This document shows, piece by piece, positions 61,229 to 64,000 of a DNA stretch of 64,000 nt. The notes beneath the pieces were generated by a model. The model did no database searches and was not told the DNA's origin. It was given only the letters and a program-made list of their open reading frames with translations. The position numbers and the translations under genes were made by a program. The stretch's first letter is position 1. Each line of letters starts with the position of its first letter. The stretch is from Gammaproteobacteria bacterium (GTDB taxonomy: Bacteria; Pseudomonadota; Gammaproteobacteria; Burkholderiales; Burkholderiaceae_C), in contig JAHJWB010000006.1 of assembly GCA_018828125.1 (NCBI GenBank), forward strand, positions 248,001 to 312,000. Direction: 5' to 3'.

Positions 61229-61672
61229 ATGTACAAACGCATCCTGATCGCCACCGATGGTTCTCCCTTGTCCGGCAAGGCAGTGGAACACGGCCTGTCT
61301 CTGGCGGCCATGACCGGCGCCACGGTGGTAGCCCTCAAGGTCGTGCCGCGCTACCCGCGCAGTTATTTTGAAGGGGGAATGCCGGTGGACGTGAGCGACG
61401 TGAAACGCATCGAAACCCAATGGGGCGATGCCGCGCAGGCGATGGTCGACGGCGTCAAGGCCCAGGGCGACGCCCAAGGCGTGGCAGTTAAGCCCGTCAT
61501 TGCCAAGTCCGATCTGGTGGCAGAAGCCGTCATCTCAGCCGCCAAAAAGCACAAATGCGATCTGATCGTGATGGCCTCACACGGCCGCAAGGGACTCAAA
61601 CGCTTGCTGCTGGGCAGCGAGACGCAGCATGTACTGACGCATTCGCACATCCCGGTGCTGGTGCTGCGCTGA
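61229..61672 (+). CDS. Universal stress protein (UspA family)
   Basis: A 147-residue cytoplasmic protein with the UspA fold. It starts YKRILIATDGSPLSGKAVEH and carries the ATP-binding pattern MASHGRKGLKRLLLGS then VLTHSHIPVLVLR. Such single-domain proteins are induced under oxygen limitation or stationary phase and bind ATP. A strong GAGGAGA site precedes the ATG. The FNR box 54 bases upstream suggests control by Fnr. A perfect terminator follows. Confidence 0.92.
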   Translation: MYKRILIATDGSPLSGKAVEHGLSLAAMTGATVVALKVVPRYPRSYFEGGMPVDVSDVKRIETQWGDAAQAMVDGVKAQGDAQGVAVKPVIAKSDLVAEAVISAAKKHKCDLIVMASHGRKGLKRLLLGSETQHVLTHSHIPVLVLR

Positions 61673-61708
61673 ACCAAATGCAGTTCCAGGCTTGTAAATT
61701 CTGAGCAG

Positions 61709-61760
61709 AATATGCTTCTAGCGCTTACCCCATAAGCGCTAGAAGCTACAAAAATAGAAG
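61709..61760 (-). repeat. Family A repeat, copy 7 (perfect palindrome)
   Basis: GCTTCTAGCGCTTA (61714-61727) and TAAGCGCTAGAAGC (61733-61746) are perfect 14-bp arms around a five-base loop, the most symmetrical copy in the window. It lies between convergent genes, before the terminator. Confidence 0.85.
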
Positions 61761-61785
61761 CAACAACCACGGCTGCAGGCACGTA

Positions 61786-61822
61786 AAAACACAAAAGGGG
61801 CCTCTCGCCCCTTTTGTGTTTT
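61786..61822. terminator. Bidirectional rho-independent terminator
   Basis: AAAACACAAAAGGGG and CCCCTTTTGTGTTTT form a perfect 15-bp stem with a seven-base loop. A and T runs on both sides serve the convergent stress protein and malonyl-CoA synthetase genes. Confidence 0.9.
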
Positions 61823-61838
61823 GATGCTGATCCGCACT

Positions 61839-63392
61839 TCAGGCGAACAGACCCTTGTGCTGATCGCGCAGCAGGTTCTTCTGCACCTTGCCCATGGTGT
61901 TGCGGGGCAGCTCGGGCACTACAAAACACTTCTTGGGAATCTTGAAGTTGGCCAGTTGCGACTTGAGCGACGTCACGATCGCATCCGGGTCCAGCGTGGC
62001 GCCGGGCTTGGCAATGACCACCGCCACGCCCACCTCGCCAAAGTCGGGGTGTGGCACCCCCACCAGCGCACTTTCGGCCACGCCGGGCATGTCGTTGATG
62101 TAGCCTTCGATCTCGGCGGGGTAGACGTTGTAGCCACCGCTGATGATGAGGTCCTTGCTGCGGCCGACGATGCTCACGTAATCGCGCTCGTCCACCTTGC
62201 CGACGTCACCGGTCTTGAACCAGCCGTCGCTCGTGAATTCTTCCGCCGTCTTCTCGGGCATGCGCCAGTAGCCCTTGAACACGTTGGGACCCTTGACCTG
62301 GATGGCGCCGATCTCGCCCACCGGCAATGCCTGGTTGGCATCGTCCACCACGCGCAGGCCCACACCGGGCAGCGGGAAGCCCACCGTCGCGCCGCGCCGC
62401 TCAGTTTGCCCGGCATGGCGTTTGTCGGCGGCGTAGGGGTTGGAGGTGAGCATGATGGTCTCGCTCATGCCATAGCGCTCCAGGATGGTGTGGCCGGTGC
62501 GTTTCTGCCATTCGTTGAAGGTTTCGATGAGCAGCGGCGCAGAGCCTGCAATGAACAGGCGCATGTTCTTCGCAGTCTCCTTGTTGAGACCCGCCTCGGC
62601 CAGCAGTCGCACATACAGCGTCGGAACGCCCATGAAAACGGTCGCACGCGGCATGGCGGCCAGCACGGCCTTCGGATCGAACTTGGCCATCCAGATCATC
62701 TTGCTGCCATTGATGAGTGCGCCGTGGATGGCGACGAACAGGCCGTGCACGTGGAAGATGGGCAGCGCGTGGATGAGCACGTCACCGCTCTTCCAGCCCC
62801 AATAGTCCTTGAGCACCTGCGCATTCGACAGCAGGTTGCCATGCGTCAGCATGGCGCCCTTGCTGCGGCCCGTGGTACCGCTGGTGTACAGGATGGCGGC
62901 CAAGTCATCGGCCTTGCGCTGCACAGGCGTGTGGGTGTCGCCATGGTGCGCGGCGCGGTCCAGCAGGCTGCCGGTGCGATCGTCGCCGAGTGTGAACACA
63001 TGCTGCGTGCCCAGCGTGAAGGCGATTTTGGATACCCAGCCAAAGTTGCCCGGGCTGCACACCACCACCGCAGGCTCGGCGTTGCCGATGAAGTATTCGA
63101 TCTCGGCGCTCTGGTACGCGGTGTTGAGCGGCAAGAACACATACCCCGCACGCAAGGTGGCAAGGTAAAGCAGCATGGCTTCGACCGACTTTTCGACCTG
63201 CACGGCCACGCGGCTGCCTTCGGGCAGCTTGAGCGAAGCGAGCAGATTGGCGATGCGCGCGCTGGCATGGTCCAGGTCGGCCCAGGTGTAGCGCAGCGGC
63301 GTGCCGTCGGCCGCGGTGGTCTCCACGGCGGTGCTGCTGAGGTCTGCAGGAAAGGCGGCGCGCAGTGCGCTGAAGAGGTTGTTTTGGCTCAT
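61839..63392 (-). CDS. matB: Malonyl-CoA synthetase-like acyl-CoA ligase
   Basis: A 517-residue ANL-superfamily adenylating enzyme. The AMP-binding motif is ILYTSGTTGRSKGAMLTHGN. HALPIFHVHGLFVAIHGAL, ERYGMSETIMLTSNPY and GRSKDLIISGGYNVYPAEIE follow in order. The C-terminal lysine is in LPRNTMGKVQKNLLRD. The PIFHVHGLF and GMSETIMLTSNPY variants are typical of malonate-CoA ligases (MatB). It would make malonyl-CoA from malonate, CoA and ATP. ATG at MSQNNLFSAL was chosen; an upstream ATG at 63446 adjoins the stop of the hydratase gene. The two are probably co-transcribed. Confidence 0.85.
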   Translation of the reverse strand: MSQNNLFSALRAAFPADLSSTAVETTAADGTPLRYTWADLDHASARIANLLASLKLPEGSRVAVQVEKSVEAMLLYLATLRAGYVFLPLNTAYQSAEIEYFIGNAEPAVVVCSPGNFGWVSKIAFTLGTQHVFTLGDDRTGSLLDRAAHHGDTHTPVQRKADDLAAILYTSGTTGRSKGAMLTHGNLLSNAQVLKDYWGWKSGDVLIHALPIFHVHGLFVAIHGALINGSKMIWMAKFDPKAVLAAMPRATVFMGVPTLYVRLLAEAGLNKETAKNMRLFIAGSAPLLIETFNEWQKRTGHTILERYGMSETIMLTSNPYAADKRHAGQTERRGATVGFPLPGVGLRVVDDANQALPVGEIGAIQVKGPNVFKGYWRMPEKTAEEFTSDGWFKTGDVGKVDERDYVSIVGRSKDLIISGGYNVYPAEIEGYINDMPGVAESALVGVPHPDFGEVGVAVVIAKPGATLDPDAIVTSLKSQLANFKIPKKCFVVPELPRNTMGKVQKNLLRDQHKGLFA

Positions 63393-63446
63393 GGCAGTGG
63401 AGGCGAAGTTACGAATGTTCAGGTCAACAAAGGGGTCGGAACCCAT

Positions 63447-64000
63447 TCAAAACACGGGCGCGCGCTTTTCAAGAAACGCGGTGACGCCTTCGCGATGCTC
63501 GGCGCTGTCCGCGTAGGCATAAGGGTCCGGCAAGTTATTTACTATTGTTTTGATAGCTTCCAGCGCTTTACCATCAAGCGCTGGAGGCACTTTTAATGCT
63601 CGAAATGTCTGTTTGTTCATGCGGGCTGCCTGCGGCGCCAGTGCCGCAATGCGCCTTGCGCTACCCAGGGCTTCGGCTGCGGTCTGATCGTCTGGCACCA
63701 CACGGCTCAGAAACCCGCGCGCCAGCATGTCAGGGGCGCTGAAGGTTGCGGCCTCCAGCAGCATCTGCCGGGCCGTGACATCGCCTACAGCGCCTGCCAC
63801 GAGTTGCGCCTCACGCGGCGCCATCGGGAAGCCGAGCTTGGCAATGGGAGCCCCAAAACGAGCGCTACTGCCCGCAATGCGGATGTCGCAGCAACTGGCA
63901 ATCTCCACTCCCGCGCCCATGCACGCGCCGCTGATCTGCGCCACGATGGGCACATCGCACAGGAGCATGGCGTTGAGCCCGCCCCACACATCGTTCTCAT
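63447..64000 (-). CDS. Enoyl-CoA hydratase/isomerase family protein (5' end outside window)
   Basis: The last 184 residues of a crotonase-fold protein. The oxyanion-hole/active-site segment AQISGACMGAGVEIASCCDI and RFGAPIAKLGFPMAPREAQL are visible. The frame continues past the end of the window (NDVWGGLNAML is not a start). The usual catalytic glutamate positions cannot be assigned with confidence. A family A repeat encodes residues in the C-terminal helical region (RALKVPPALDGKALEAIKTI) in frame. It lies 54 bases upstream of matB on the same strand. Confidence 0.88.
   Translation of the reverse strand, partial: ENDVWGGLNAMLLCDVPIVAQISGACMGAGVEIASCCDIRIAGSSARFGAPIAKLGFPMAPREAQLVAGAVGDVTARQMLLEAATFSAPDMLARGFLSRVVPDDQTAAEALGSARRIAALAPQAARMNKQTFRALKVPPALDGKALEAIKTIVNNLPDPYAYADSAEHREGVTAFLEKRAPVF
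63537..63608 (+). repeat. Family A repeat, copy 8, inside the enoyl-CoA hydratase gene
   Basis: Contains GATAGCTTCCAGCGCTTTAC, CATCAAGCGCTGGAGGCAC and TGCTCGAAAT, a well-preserved copy read through in frame by the gene on the opposite strand. Confidence 0.85.

Overview
The window (about 65% G+C, dense, short gaps, many ATGA/GTGA overlaps) reads as chromosomal DNA of an aerobic or facultative betaproteobacterium of the Comamonadaceae, Acidovorax-like. The assignment rests on the overall protein look, the cbb3 oxidase/FNR/HemN block, the zapA-6S RNA arrangement, and two families of intergenic repeats that I associate with this family. No tRNA, rRNA, CRISPR array, prophage or intact insertion sequence was seen.

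Layout. 1-9.9 kb: housekeeping and small conserved genes (truncated EAL protein, CBS protein, MetY, hydrolase, SUI1/YciH, RhlE, a diguanylate cyclase, a DEDDy exonuclease). 9.9-17.5 kb: dienoyl-CoA reductase with a divergent TetR regulator, SlyX, an aminotransferase, Nth, and a Doc/AbrB toxin-antitoxin pair. 17.5-23.7 kb: one transcription unit for a polyamine-type ABC importer plus a GntR regulator and an Asp/Glu/hydantoin-type racemase. 23.9-25.0 kb: a membrane diguanylate cyclase.

25.1-43.7 kb is the most distinctive region: sixteen genes on the minus strand behind a cobalamin riboswitch. They combine outer-membrane uptake (BtuB), a BtuFCD importer, the late B12 salvage steps (CobB, CobU, CobO, CbiB, CobC, CobQ, CobT), and a three-gene module of a secreted, membrane-anchored CobN-like chelatase, a DUF2149 protein resembling ExbD and an ExbB/TolQ-like protein. 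A HipA-like kinase and a DUF3037 protein are embedded, translationally coupled, between cobC and cobQ. No corrin-ring methyltransferases and no cobalamin synthase (CobS/CobV) are in the window, so this looks like uptake and remodelling of corrinoids rather than de novo synthesis.

43.8-50.4 kb: a TIGR02449-like coiled-coil gene, zapA, 6S RNA, a TauE/SafE permease, a PAS-GGDEF-EAL protein coupled to an HD-GYP protein, and a UreH-like membrane protein. 50.6-61.7 kb: an oxygen-limitation block: hemN and fnr (divergent, sharing FNR boxes), then ccoI-ccoS-ccoN-ccoO-ccoQ-ccoP-ccoG-ccoH for the cbb3 oxidase and its assembly, with further FNR boxes before ccoN and between ccoI and a universal stress protein. 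61.8-64.0 kb: a malonyl-CoA synthetase and a truncated enoyl-CoA hydratase.

Two repeat families run through the window. Family A (about 60 bp, ATAGCT...AGCGCTT...AAGCGCT...) has eight recognisable copies, four of them inside or overlapping coding sequence. Family B (GC-rich tandem hairpins) has five, one of which encodes the C-terminal tail of BtuF. All functional calls come from reading translations and motifs; no database search was run.
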